Shown: positions 47,780-61,439 of the stretch, one piece after another
How positions within the stretch are numbered: the stretch's first letter is position 1
How the letters are laid out: each line of letters starts with the position of its first letter
Assembly (NCBI GenBank): GCA_014529385.2
Contig: CM043960.1
Span: forward strand, 26,425,896 to 26,489,895
From: Adiantum capillus-veneris
Taxonomy: Eukaryota; Streptophyta; Polypodiopsida; Polypodiales; Pteridaceae
Direction of reading: 5' to 3'
Length of the DNA stretch: 64,000 bases
Translations under genes and position numbers: made by a program
The notes under the pieces: generated by a model
Told to the model about the DNA's origin: nothing
What the model saw: only the letters and a program-made list of their open reading frames with translations
Databases searched by the model: none

Positions 47780-48378
47780 ACGATATACATGGTTCACCCA
47801 ATGTGGGCTACATCCACGAGAAAGCAACCACTCAATGGCTTTAGTACTTCAAACTAGAAGTAGGTTAAAAAGGGATTATACCCTTAATGGAACTCTTGCC
47901 TTGCTTCACTCTCACCACCTCACACAAACCTTGTTTCATCAACTTCAAAATGTATTTTGTGTGTAGAAGAGGCCTCCTTTTTTATAGGCCAAAAGGGCTA
48001 CCCTCTCTCATGAGAGGTAGCCGTGTGTAGCTGCCCTTGTGTAGACAAGTCCAAATTGAATTTTTCCATGCACCCATGTGTGGCCATCCTTGAGAAGACA
48101 AGTCTTCCTAGAAATTAGCCACCGACCATTGAATTCGACCACTAGCCAAAGAGGTCCATTGGCCGCCGGCCATTGACTATCGGCAACCGAACAACTGAAC
48201 GGCCATTTTTTGATCAATTTTCGATAGCCGTCTGGCCATAGTATTTTCGGCAAAAAGGGAATATTCAGATGAGTGATTTTTCTTATGCACTATGGTATCT
48301 CCTCATAATGGGAGCCTTACAAATGTGCGCTTTTGAGATTTAAAGTTACAAGGGGTAAATCAAGCCCCATACTTAACA
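47639..48378 (-). repeat. 3' LTR of the split copia element (minus)
   Basis: On the minus strand it starts TGTTAAGTATGGGGC at 48378 and ends CCTAACA at 47639. It matches the LTR at 59794-60527 along its length, including the same (GA)n/(CT)n tract (47,728-47,778 here). The purine tract CCAAGTGGGACAT lies just before it (48,391-48,379 on the minus strand). Confidence 0.85.
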
Positions 48379-49426
48379 ATGTCCCACTTGGAGATTGATC
48401 TCCACACCAAACCTGTGATTGTTTTCCATCCTGGCTTCTTATCCTTGAATGCCAATTGAAGATGAGCAAAAGCTCAACTTCTCCCTGTTGACCACCTTTG
48501 TAAACATGTCTATGGGATTCTCACTTGTGTGCACCTTTCTTAGCTTTAGCTGTCCCTCTTCCAAAAGAGGGACAGCTAAAGCTAAGAAAGAGGGATGTAC
48601 TCTTTTGAAAGAGGAACAGCTAAATCCAATTGAAGATGAGAAAAAACTCAACTTCTCCTTGTTGAACACCTTCGTAAACATGTCTACATGATTCTCACTT
48701 GTGTGCACCTTTCTTAGCTTTAGCTGTCCCTCTTTCAAAAGATGAGCAAAAGCTCAACTTCTCCTTGTTGACCACCTTTGTAAACATGTCTATAGAATTC
48801 TCACTTGTGTGCACCTTTCTTAGCTTTAGTTTTCCCACTTCCAAAAGAGTATGCATGAAGTGATATCTCACCTGGATGTGCTTTGTCCTTGAGTGAAAGT
48901 CTGAATTCTTTGCAAGATGAATGGCGCTTTGACTGTCACTATACAAGACACGATGTCTTGCTTGTATCCAAGCTCCTTCAAGAATCAGTGAAGCCACAAA
49001 ATTTCTTTGCTTGCCTCCTTCATTGCTACATACTCTGCTTTTGTGGTAGAAATTGAGCATTTTTTGCAGCTTTGAAGCCCAACTTATTGTTGTGCCTCCA
49101 ATTGTGAAGACATAGCTAGTAGTGCTCCTTTGAGTATCTTTGTCACCTTCCATATCTGCATCAGGATACCCTTGCAAGAAAATATCAGTGAATCCAAAAT
49201 ACAAAGTATTTGTTGTTGTTCCCTTTAGATACCTAAGTATCCACTTCACAGCTTGCCAATTCTCTTTACCTCGATTGTCCATGAATCTACTCACAACTCC
49301 CATTGCATGTACAATGTCTGGTCATGTCCAAACCATAGCATACATTAGAGAACATACTGTTATAGCATATGGAACTTTAGACATATTGGCTATCTCCTCT
49401 TGTGTCTTTGGACACAAGAGTGTATG
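48379..49426 (-). pseudogene. Copia polymerase 3' half: end of RT region and RNase H (minus)
   Basis: From 49,426 leftwards the minus strand reads CPKTQEEIANMSKVPY, SLMYAMVWTWPDIVHAMGVV, then AVKWILRYLKGTT, the RNase H ADMEGD, YSDSQSAIHLAKNSDFHSRT and KVHTSENSIDMFTKV. These are the conserved end of copia Pol. It begins abruptly at the codon after the point where the copia half at 60.5-63.8 kb stops. The C-terminal KLRKVHTSEN...DMFTKV segment is repeated three times (48,440-48,860) and a 26-bp hairpin lies within. Stops make it inactive. Confidence 0.8.
48535..48590. repeat. 26-bp perfect hairpin
   Basis: 48535-48560 (CTTTCTTAGCTTTAGCTGTC plus CCTCTT) is the exact reverse complement of 48565-48590 with a 4-base loop. 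It arose inside the triplicated C-terminal copia segment. Confidence 0.95.
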
Positions 49427-50140
49427 CTCATAGTAGCTACATGTTACAAGTTATGCATTGTCTTGATTGATGGATAATTTGATTGTGAGTCTACTGCTTA
49501 CATGTTATAACTAGCCACAAGTTACAGGACCTACATATGTTTTTTTTGGTAGAGCTATATTGAACTACATGTTGCAAATGTGTTGATTATAGTTATGATT
49601 GTGTAGTAGTCAAGCAGATCTCCCACGTTGGCATCTTTGATGCGGTTTATGGTTGAGATTTTGAGATTTTACAAGAGTGGGTTATAATGTATGCTCGTAG
49701 TGGCTACACAATTGTTCTCGATTGATGGATATTCCGATTGTGAGTGGATTTCTTACATGTTAAAAGTAGTCACAAGTTACATGTCCTACACATGTTCTTT
49801 TTGGTAGAGCTTTATTGAGCTACAAGTTGCCTATGTGCTGACCATAGTTATGATTGTGTAGTGGTTGAGAAGATCTCCCACTTTGGAATCTTTGATGTGG
49901 TTTATGGTTGAGATTATGCTCAATCTATAAGGGAGACTCTGTCCAATTTCTCCCTGGATTTCTCACCATACACCTTTTGGTGCATATGCGGATTTTGGTT
50001 TCTTGACATCCATTTAACAGATACGTGTGATGTTTCAACGTTTGTAGAGGTGACTTGTGAAAGACAAAAGTCTCGTTCTTCATGTCGATACTTGCGTTGT
50101 TGGCATTATGGTCACACATAGCACATTAGGCGTCATTGAT
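49427..50140 (+). pseudogene. Repeat X, right part: two tandem units and zinc-knuckle exon
   Basis: Matches 53,705-54,400 closely. Two tandem units of about 230-260 bases (starts near 49,429 and 49,690, TGTATGCTC(A/G)TAGT) precede a worn coding stretch. In the plus frame this reads LDIHLTDTCDV, VTCERQKSRSSCRYLRCWHYGHT, like a gag zinc knuckle with the second Cys replaced by Tyr. It starts right at the edge of the copia half (49,426), and its left part is missing here. Confidence 0.55.
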
Positions 50141-51640
50141 TTACGAAATTAGTTCCTCTTATGGTTAAGAAAAGTAGCAAAATGAAAGACATGAACCTAG
50201 CTATGGAGTAAAAAATAAACTAGCAAAAAGAATCAAGGCTAAAGGTAAGGTAAATCACATACATCACGACAAAAGCTCTTGCGTCGTTTTTGGCCGCCAA
50301 TGGCACCTTATATAGCGCGAGTTGCCATCATTTTCTACTCGAGCTACCAAGTGGCCTCCTGAAGGTGCTCACATGTGCTCTTCATGCATTGTGTGAGCTT
50401 ACTTACACACATGCCCCCCCCCACTCCCCAAAGTGACAGTTTGAGTGAATATTCTCTGGTTTTATTTATAAAGACTTAAAATGTCTCCCTTAACCTTTTT
50501 AAAGGTTATTTTGTCCACTAAAGCTTGTTCTCACAACCATGGGATATGTACATTCTATCATCTCAATTGAATAAAATGATACTACATTTTCTACTATCTC
50601 AACTGCTTGCTCCAATAGAAAACGAACAAATTACAAGAAGCATCATGCTCAAAAGCTAAAGCCTTGACTGGGACCACACAAGACAAAATGAAGAAAATGA
50701 GGGTCTACATCGAGCATACCTCCGCACCTCAAGCCATGGTATTACGACTCCACAAGTTTAGCTAGGCTAGGACTGCTCCTACCTAGTAATATGGAGTTGT
50801 ACGGCATCAGAATCAAAGACTTGGAAGAATCAATCAACTCCGGAGACTGATTCCAGTTTTGTAGAAGAAATCGAAACAGATCATCCAAATGTTTAGAAAC
50901 ACTGCAATGCTCTCAATTGGGATCCTCTTTCCCTTCTTCATAAATTTTCATTAAGATCATATATTATGTTTTCATTCATGTTCTGGATTTTGATCAATAA
51001 CTTCAAAAGGTTTTGCCATTAGTTTTTACTTTGACATTGTACATGCTCATGTAATCGGGTTTAGACACTCTCTGTGCTAGTGATAACACGTGATAAGGCC
51101 ACCCATGCACTATTTTTTCCTAGCATTTGCATTGAGTTCAATTTATGAGAACACATTCCCTTTAGCTCTTTTCCTAAAGATTTTGTATTTATGGGGGATT
51201 GTGTCTAGATTCTAAGTGAGCCAAGGCTATGTGTGCCCTCATCGCCAAACACTGAAGCACATGCTTTTGAGCTATGCTGGCATTTGATCAGCCTTTGAGC
51301 CATGCATGGATAGTTTATCTAGTGTTATGTTGGTGCATCATCACCTCTGAGCCTATGGAGTCCATGCTATCTTTCCTACCTTTCTTTTTCTACTACAATC
51401 ACATGTTTAGAGCTTTGTGTCATCTCATAGCTCAGCTCACCTCTGAGCTGAAGGGACAAATGTTATGTATATTGGAGCCTCTCCTATACTAACATCCTAA
51501 AATTGATTAATCTATGAGGTAACTATCACTTGACATAGTCAATGACGTTATTTTGCATTTTATATTGGCTTTATAAGCTTGTACATTCTTTGAGTCAAAC
51601 TCAGTCCAATTAGTTCCAGATATTGAGTCTTGCTTCCATT
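50141..51640. other. Intergenic, no gene seen
   Basis: AT-rich DNA with a short C-run near 50,410. No coding or RNA signal recognised. Confidence 0.45.
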
Positions 51641-53485
<1,845 letters not shown>

Positions 53486-54400
53486 TTTTTGAGATAATGC
53501 TCAATTTACAGGGAGAGCTTTGTTTGTTTTTCCAAGATTCTGGCCATTCTTTCTATTTATCTGTAGCTTACTTTTTAATGCTTTAGTGGCCAAGATTTAC
53601 TCCCACATTGACAAGGATTGAGTTTGACTCTCACTTGGACAAGTTTTCTATCACTTTCGAACACATATTAGTGTTCTTGTGTATCCACTCTCACAGGAGT
53701 CAATTATAGTGTATGCTCATAGTAGGTACATGTTCCATGTTATGCATTGTCTTGATTGATGGATAATTTAATTGTGAGTCTATTGCTTACATGTTATAAC
53801 TAGCCACAAGTTACAAGCCCTACATATGTTTTTTTTGGTAGAACTATATTGAACTATGTAGTAGTCAAGAAGATCTCCCACGTTGGCATCTTTGATGCAG
53901 TTTATGGTTGAGATTTTGCAAGAGTGGGTTATAATGTATGCTCGTAGTGGCTACATGTTACATGTTATGCATTGTTCTCAATTGATGGATATTTTGATTG
54001 TGAGTCTATTGCTTACATGTTACAAGTAGTCACAAGTTACATGTCCTACACATGTTTTTTTTGGTAGAGCTATATTGAGCTACAAGTTGCATTTGTGCTG
54101 ACCATAGTTATGATTGTGTAGTGGTTGAGAAGATCTCCCACTTTGGCATCTTTGATGTGGTTCATGGTTGAGATTATGCTCAATTTATAAGGGAGACTCT
54201 GCCCAATTTCTCCCAGAATTCCTCACCATACGCCTTTTGATGTATATGAGGATTTTGGTTTCTTGACATCCATTTGACAGATACGTGTGATGTTTTAAAG
54301 TCTGTAGAGGTGATTTGTGAAAGACAAAAGTCTTGTTCTTCATGCCGATACTTGCATTGTTGGCATTATGGTCACACATAGCACATTAGGTGTCATTGAT
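53486..54400 (+). mobile_element. Repeat X, uninterrupted copy (leader and gag-like knuckle)
   Basis: This copy joins what is split elsewhere. 53,486-53,690 matches the reverse complement of 63,814-64,000, and 53,705-54,400 matches 49,429-50,140. It has two tandem 230-base units and a worn CCHC-like stretch (CSSCRYLHCWHYGHT) at about 54,330-54,375. With the protease-like sequence downstream it looks like the 5' part of a copia-type retroelement. Confidence 0.6.
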
Positions 54401-54469
54401 TTTGATATATGAGGCAACAACAACAATGTATCCTTCTACTTATATGTCTGGCGATACAAGTGTTATTTG

Positions 54470-54760
54470 TTTCAGCTAGTTGCTAGATGAGGACGCAGTC
54501 TTCTACATCACACCATGTCATGAGTGCTATAACACTTTCTCTAGTGGGAGTCTTGGTTGTTTGCACTTGGCCAATGGTTCAACGTTTGATGAGCAAGAGA
54601 TGTATGCTTGTCATTACATAGTGGTGCATCTCTTACGCTACGGCATATGCATTATGTTCCTGAGATCGCACATAGTTTGATCTTGGTGAGACATCTAGTA
54701 GGTTGTGATTGTCATGTACTGCTTCGACAACTGTCTTTTTAGATGAATTATGGATCGCTT
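54470..54760 (+). pseudogene. Copia-type protease/pre-integrase relic
   Basis: LLDEDAVFYITPCHECYNTF and SGSLGCLHLANGST correspond to the copia protease region (usually LDSGAS.H.T...F, then G.V..GNG). After a frameshift DVCLSLHSGASLTLRHMHYV and PEIAHSLILVRHLV match the following strand and pre-integrase link. The catalytic DSG is DED. It follows the zinc-knuckle stretch in the right order. Confidence 0.6.
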
Positions 54761-55569
54761 ATGATTGCGAAGAGCTAGATATGGCTTCTTCGCTCCACTA
54801 CACATATTTAAGTTTCAAGACAGTTTGTTCTTGATTACATCATTAACATGTGGCATGTGAGAGAGGAGACATGTCTTATTTGCGAGTGAGCTCTAATATC
54901 CTTAGGAGCCAGAGCATGTAGATGTGGAGACATATCAGTTAACTTTGTAGAGGTAGATGTGGATCAAGACTGCTCTAGTGAGACACAATAGGTGTTGCAA
55001 AAGTTTGTACGGATATAGGTAGAGCAGGTTTGTTCCCTAGAGACACACATACAGATGACAAAAATGGATTTCTTTGATATGCTCATCCTAGAGGCTAATG
55101 ATTTGATGCTAGGTCACATAATTCTACCTATGGATGAGATGGACGTAGCCATCCCAGTGTCGGTGATGACACATCCATATGTGATGAGTAGTACTAATGA
55201 TGTACTGTGTGCAGATAGCACTGAGAAGGCTAGTACAACCAGGTTTGCATAGATTTTGTCAGCGTTCAAACATCTCATGTACAACCTACTAGTGTCCAGG
55301 CCTAACCTAGTAGTTATAGTGGGAGAATTTGTAGCAGGGATTGTCAGTTGTATGATGGCTGACACTGTCATGATGTATTTTGGAGCTATGCAGACTATAT
55401 AGATATGTTTGCAAGATTTGCATGTAGGCTCTAGCATAGATTTGCATGCTTGCCTATCACTAGACCAGATATGATTGCATATAGATCGAGTGAGCCGGTT
55501 AATGGGAGTAGGCTAAGAGCATCTCTTTCCTATATTACTTGTATATAGTGTATGCTCATAGTGGGAGTA
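54760..55569 (+). pseudogene. Decayed copy of the 3' ORF seen at 5.7-6.36 kb, then purine tract
   Basis: DVDQDCSSETQ, MTKMDFFDMLILEAND and, after a TAG, SAFKHLMYNLLVSR with VVIVGEFVAGIVS align in order with 5.75-6.3 kb. Integrase, reverse transcriptase and RNase H are absent between the protease relic and this ORF. AGTGGGAGTA (55,560-55,569) is the purine tract before the LTR start. Confidence 0.5.
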
Positions 55570-55947
55570 TGTTGGGGTAAAGGCGGCATGTGCTTTGCAC
55601 CGAAGTCAGACTTTCGATGTCCAGCTACCCACTGACTTCACTAACCATTGAACTTTTTCTTTCTACATAAAGGAACAAGGGGTCTCACTCCTTAGGAGTG
55701 AGTACTCCACCCACACACAATCTATCACTCTACACTCACCACATGTGCACATCAACTATGGAAAATGGACATGACAAGGTTAATTTTCCTTGAGAGGCTA
55801 GCCTCTTTATGTGTGCTTGTGAGTCCAAGGGAGATTGAAGCTAAGAGAGGAAGGATCTTGAGTGCGTTCTCTAAGATTGAATGTATTGTAAAACGTAGTG
55901 CAATGAAATAAGCATCATCCTTCAGAGTGGTCCCTACTCACTTGCAG
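55570..55947 (+). mobile_element. LTR-like start of the gag/protease/3'-ORF element
   Basis: Begins TGTTGGGGTAAAGGCGGC, like 6436. The right border is unclear. The interval ends at a splice-acceptor-like CTCACTTGCAG used by the next coding stretch. Confidence 0.4.
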
Positions 55948-57107
55948 TTTGATTACAGTAGAAAAATAATCTTTTGTGATTTACATGAAAGAGAGAAAGA
56001 ATACATGAAGCAAGTGATGGCTCATCTTGAAGATCAACAACAAGAGTTGAACAAGATTTTGTGAAAAATACATAGAGAAGAGGATGGATATGATCTTACT
56101 GCTTTTGCAAAAACCTTCCAAGAGCTTATTTCAACCATGGACCCTAGGACTCTGAAGTTTAAACAGAAGCTTGCTAAGGTTGACATCAAAGAATCCAACA
56201 TTGTGGCAGTGCAAAGTTCTCTAGAGAGTGCCAATATACTATATATTTATATGGTGTTATACAAAAATATATAACTATAAAGTTTGTTACCTTATACTTT
56301 CATATTTTGGTATAAAACTATATAGATGTATGGTGTCATTTAATATTATGATTGTATACTACTGTACTGAACTATGGAGACACTGCATAGCTATATAATG
56401 TCACATGTCTCTGCACTATCCTATTGCACGTGTATGTAGCACCACATATCTATATAGTTCTATATAGCAATAAAAATCCATAAACTGCTATGTAGCACGA
56501 TATGGATATATAATTTTTAATATATGGATCTATGTACTGTATTATATAATTTTATAAATCTCTATATAAATATATATGGTAATGCATAGTCTATGCATAT
56601 GTATATGTCAACTCAAATAATAATACAGTCCATTGCATGCCATTTGGCTATTATAGTGCATTAGTGAAATGGCTACTTCACATAGTGTTTAATACATTAG
56701 CATATAGCAATTAACATTCTAATATAGCAATACATGAAGATTATTCTTCATTGATAGATTGCAACCAACTTTACGAACTTTTGTAGGCTGAATTGAATTT
56801 GGTAGAGTTAGAGCACACATGTGCCTTGCGGAGGCTGGAATTTTGCAATTCCTTGGAATCACTCCTATCAGTTCAATCACCCCCTACTTTCCATCCAATT
56901 ACCGTCCTTGCACAAGTGTTGTTTGCAAAACCATAATAATTTGTTCATCATGTAATGGATGCAGGTTTGAATTTGCACAAGGCATTGGATGTTCTATCAC
57001 TTCATTATAGTCATTGCTACCACTTTCTTTGTTTTGAACACATGGCACATTCTTATTAGATGCATATGGCACCCATTTGTGGAAAACATGTGCTGCAAAG
57101 GATGAAG
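55948..57107 (+). pseudogene. Degenerate paralogue of the coiled-coil/RING-like gene
   Basis: Exon 1 (55,948 to about 56,232) is charged and helical (HEREKEYMKQVMAHLEDQQQ, KTFQELISTMDPRTL, VQSSLESAN) with one TGA near 56,062. The intron (to 56,786, ending TTTTGTAG) is full of CTATATAG repeats. Exon 2 (56,787-57,107) reads AELNLVELEHTCALRRLEF and, across frameshifts, CNGCRFEFA, then LHYSHCYHFLCFEHMA, aligning with CVGCGFPFD and LPCTHVYHMLCFVHVC of the gene at 10.7-13.8 kb. Exon order, the intron position after the coil and the intron repeat type all match. The N-terminal region and basic tail are missing. Confidence 0.6.
56238..56750. repeat. CTATATAG-type intronic repeats
   Basis: Variants of TATATAGCACCA/CTATATAGTTCTATATAGCA, looser than the arrays at 12 and 20 kb but in the matching intron. 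Confidence 0.6.
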
Positions 57108-57395
57108 GTAATGTTAGGGATGTTGGTTGAGGAATTTTACAAAGCTATTCCACAACATAAGTAAATTCCTACAACTTCTGCATTTGTTTTTAGGTGTGGG
57201 GTTCAATGATTATTTTGCTTGGCTACTAACACAATGGTGCATTTGCATATCAATGTTTAAAAAGTTGCAATGACTCATTGGGTCCTTGTGCCATGGATGA
57301 TGATGCCACGTTTCATTCCCCAGAGAGGATGCCTGTCAGTGCTTTTGATGCTGGGCAGATTGATCCTAGTCCCTCCATTGGTAGGGAGAGCCATT
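57108..57395. other. Spacer, no gene seen
   Basis: No recognised motif. It adjoins the LTR end at 57,396. Confidence 0.5.
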
Positions 57396-57706
57396 TGAAA
57401 GGGAATCGGGTTATGTAGGAAATGAGAGTGAGCCATTCATGGTAGTGTTAGTGTGCTAAATAAAAGAGATTAGAGAGAGAGATTGACACTAATGAAAGTA
57501 GCAAATCATAAGTAGATTAATGATAAACTAGATGCAAATAGTGATTACAAAGTGGGTTCAAATGATGGGATAGTGCATTGGATATAAAGTGTGTGGCTTA
57601 GGCTTCTTTTATAGAGCAGGGAGCGAGCATCTGATGATATAAGCAATTATGTCAAAGTGTAGGCTTCCAATAGTTGGTGGTACAGATGTGTCAAACACCC
57701 CCAACA
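57396..57706 (-). mobile_element. LTR (minus), partner of the LTR at 45.7 kb
   Basis: On the minus strand it starts TGTTGGGGGTGTTTGACACA at 57706 and ends ATTCCCTTTCA at 57396. It matches 45,705-45,964 (GTACCACCAACTATTGG, GAAGCCTACACTTTGACAT, CTCCCTGCTCTATAAAA). A purine tract ACGGGGAGGCT precedes it, so it is a 3' LTR. Confidence 0.75.
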
Positions 57707-59793
57707 AGCCTCCCCGTTGTCGGAGTGCACGGTTCTCTAGGGTCGACCAAGAAAGCGTTGGGCTTTTGGCTGTAGACGGATAATCAATCCAGGTGCAAAC
57801 CAAGGGAAACGAGTGCAGTTAGGAGTCATTTTAGGGTTAGTAAGAGTATATAGTGACACTTAGAGAGCATTTGCGAAAGATTACCACAGATCAAAACAGA
57901 ACTAATGGCTAAAAACAAACCGAAACAAGATGTTGACACTTAATTGGCGCTGGCAATCAACAAATGCTTTCTCTTCTTCTTTTTTTTATCTCCGATAACC
58001 CTATTACAAACCGGTTGCATATGCCATTGTCGGTATGCCTTTTGATTTGCAAACCCTTAATAAAAAACCCCAACCTGGTGGACTCAAATTGCCACTACGA
58101 ACATCCCTCCCTATACTATTCCTCTACTCTTCAGTTCCCAAATTTTTTCCTTCGGCCCTCTCCTTAGTTGAATTCTACCTGCTCTCTTTCTCGTTCATGC
58201 AAAAGCCCTTGTTTTCCTCTACTCATAGCCTTCTTCTCTGTCCAAGTCAAGAGCAAGCGTGAGAGCGAGAGAAATATCTCCCTTTTTCCCCATGGCCTCA
58301 AGATCCCACAAACGATCCCTCCCTTGTGGAATCTCTCCTTCCAATTGATCTGCACCCTTCCTTCTCATGCCAAAAACCCTCCCTCTTCTCCTCCTCCTCC
58401 CTTTTCTTTTCTTTCCTTCTTCTTCTTTCTTTTCTTTCTCTTCTTCTTCTTCTTTCTCCTTTTCCTCCTTTCTTCTTTCTTCTTCTTTTTCTTTCCCTTC
58501 TTCTTCCTTTTTTTTTTTCCCATTCGTCTTCTTTCTTATTTCTTTCCCTTCCCCTTCTTCTTTCTTCCTTTCCTTCTTCTTCTTTTTTCCTTTCCTTCTT
58601 CTTCTTCTTTCTTTCTTCCCTTTCTCTCCCCACGGTGCTCTTCCCCTCCTTTCTTTTCTTTTTCCTTTTTCTTCTTCTTTTTTCCTCATGCCTTAAAATA
58701 GCTTTTGAGGCTCTCTTTTTCTTTTCTAATTCTTCTTTTTTAATCAAATGAAAACAAGTTGATCCCCTTTCACATACAACAAGTGGCAAGTATACCACAT
58801 AGTCCTACATATTGATCAAAGTATTGCTAAGCACAACATATTTCTTCGATAACCCCTAATCTGCCGACAAGGTGCAAGCATAAGTGATAGCATTTGGCAA
58901 AAGCCCTTCCCTTCGCATTCCGTTAAAATTGTCTACAACTTACTTGTCATAGCCATAATGGGCATATCTTGTAATCAACTGTTTCTAATAAATGATACTT
59001 TGAGCACAGTTCATCAAAAACTTAATGTGCTTCTATAAGGGCACCACATTTAATAACATATCAACCACCATAGTGCCAAGCACAAGCCCACCGGCATACC
59101 CTGCTATCAATGCACTATAAGAGATGACATTCTGGACAAGATGCTCCTCGAGCACTTACTAATCTATTGAGTGCACCATATTTTAGAACTTGGTCGAAGC
59201 CCAAAAACTCCCAGATGGCACACTAATGAGGCGACCAAACTGGCACGGAACCAACCCCCGATGGAACTTAAACCGCTAATATCTTGGTAACCAAAACTTC
59301 AATTTCTCTTATGAAAAGACTAACGTGCTCCACAAAGTGACCACTTCAGGCCCATGCATTCATATCAACTTTGACCCTTCATGAGCAGTTGCCCAATCCA
59401 ATACTTATCTGCAATCGACTCAAACTTCAAACTGACATAACTTCCTCACCGTAGCTCCAATTGACGAGCTGTAAAGACAGTTATGGAGATCATGTCGAAC
59501 ACAAAAAAATTCTCTTATTAAACCATATCTTTGACAACATCACTGCATCTCGGCTTGCAAGAAGCAACTTGATTTCTTGGTCCCAAACCCATATTTAACA
59601 TACGTTTCAGTCATCCTGATGTCATATCAGATCCTACCATAAATCATAAGTTTGACAAAACCTCAAAAATGTATGCCCATTCACATCTTTCACCCCATGT
59701 ACACAAGGCGACACAACACCGTGTGTGTCATAATAGCACCCAAATAGTACAAATTGTCCTCCGGTGAAGATATTAATAGAAAGGTGTAGCAAC
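57707..59793 (-). other. Non-coding interior of the outer LTR element, with pyrimidine-rich tract
   Basis: Holds a strand-biased tract (58,365-58,690) of C/T in irregular TTC, CTT and TTTC blocks. Open frames of 100-180 codons across it on both strands are composition artefacts. No retroelement protein motif seen. Confidence 0.45.
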
Positions 59794-60385
59794 CGTTAAG
59801 TATGGAGCATGATTTACCCCTTGTAACTTTTAGTCTAAGAACGTACATTTGTAAGGCCCCCATTATGAGGAGAAGCCATGGTGTATAAGAAAAATAACTC
59901 GCCAGAATATTCTCTTTTTGTTGGAATATTATGGCCTGATAAAGGTCGAAAAGTGGTTGAAAAATGGCCGTTTGGTTGGCCGGTGGCCAGTAGTCAAAGG
60001 CCGGTGGATGGAGGTCTTTAGAAGGTGGCCAAATTCAATGGACAGTGGCTGATTTCTAGGCGGGCTTGTTTTCTCAAGGGCGGCCGCACATGGATGCATG
60101 GGAGAATTCAACTCGGACTTGTCTACACAAGGGCAACTACACACGGCTGCCTCTCACGAGAGAGGGCAACCCTTTTGGCCATTAAAAAAAGGCCTCTTCT
60201 ACACACAAAATACATTGTGAAGTTGATGAAACAAGATGTGTGTGAGGTGGTGAGAGTGAAACAAGGCGGGAGTTCCATTGAGGGTATAATCCGTTTGTAA
60301 CCTACTTCTAGTTTGAAGTACTAAAGCCATTGAGTGACTGTTTTCTCGTGGACGTAGCCCACATTGGGTGAACCACATATATTGT

Positions 60386-60447
<62 letters not shown>

Positions 60448-60527
60448 ATCTCTCGTGTGTGAAAAATATCTCTCTCCATTAAGTAAACTACTATAATATC
60501 TACTTAGCTACGCCCTATATTCTAACA
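59794..60527 (+). repeat. 5' LTR of the split copia element
   Basis: Starts CGTTAAGTATGGAGC (TG eroded to CG) and ends TATTCTAACA at 60527. Matches the minus-strand LTR at 47,639-48,378 along its length and contains the (CT)n tract at 60,387-60,447. Confidence 0.85.
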
Positions 60528-60529
60528 AC

Positions 60530-60541
60530 TGGTATCAGAGC
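60530..60541 (+). promoter_or_regulatory. Primer-binding site, initiator-Met tRNA type
   Basis: TGGTATCAGAGC two bases after the LTR, the standard copia primer site. Confidence 0.9.
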
Positions 60542-60600
60542 AAGTTTTTCTTGTAGCTAAAGTATCTTAAGGAAAGGATCCTTTGAATTGAGTGGGAGTA

Positions 60601-61303
60601 ATGGTGCATGAAGGTAAGCTCAAAATCAAGAAGTTTAATGGAAAAAACTTCCAACACTGGAAGATGCAGATTGAAAACTATCTCTACCAGAAGAACCTTT
60701 ATTTTTCACTAGGCGATCTTGCAAAGAAGCCCGCACAATGGCATATGAAACATGGATTGTCCTTGACCAAAAGGCATTAGGAACAATCCGGCTGGCTTGG
60801 CGTCAATGGTGGCCTTCAATGTTTTGGAGATAAAGACCACATAGGACTTGATGAAGTCACTTGACAATCTCATGAAGCGCTTGTTCAATCTAAAACTGGC
60901 AGAGAGTGATTCAATTACAGAATACCTAAATAAATTTAACACCAAAATAAGTCAACTTCGAACGGTGAAGTTCAATTTTGACGATGAAGTGCGAGCCCTC
61001 CTTATACTATTGTCTCTACCCAATAGTTGGGACAACCTTGTGATGGCTATAAGTAACTTTGTCTCTGACACAAAGACTCTTAAGCTTGATGATGTTGTGG
61101 GTGTTCTCCTAAGCAAGGAAATGCAAAGGAGAAACAGAGGTGAATCATCAAGTGTTGCACTATCAGCAGAAACGAGGGGAAGATCGAAGGAGAGGTTTAA
61201 AAACCAAAAGGGTTGTGATCGCTCAAGGCATAGCAAGTCACACACAAAGTCAGTTCTTAAATGTTGGAACTACGGCAAGGGCCACATCAAGAAGGATTGC
61301 TAA
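60601..61303 (+). pseudogene. Copia gag (broken)
   Basis: Begins MVHEGKLKIKKFNGKNFQHW (ATG at 60601), the usual copia gag start. A stop at 60,778-60,780 is followed by MKSLDNLMKRLFNLKLAE and the gag core (ITEYLNKFNTKISQL, LLSLPNSWDNLVMAI). It ends with the zinc knuckle CWNYGKGHIKKDC, in which the second Cys is Tyr and spacing is altered. It packages element RNA in intact relatives. At least one stop and the knuckle changes make it defective. Confidence 0.85.
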
Positions 61304-61439
61304 TCTAAGAAGAAGAAAGAGTCTGACCAAGACAACAACATCAGAGGCCAAAGTGGCAGGTAAAGTAAGAGCAAGATTGTTGGTCCAAAAAAAAAGAGTC
61401 GGATCAAGACAACAAGCCAACATCGGAGGCAATGTGGCA

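Noticed and set aside
58168-58798. Open frames of 100-180 codons on both strands (Ser/Phe/Leu-rich or Lys/Glu-rich)
   Set aside because: The DNA is an irregular pyrimidine tract; composition alone keeps all frames open.
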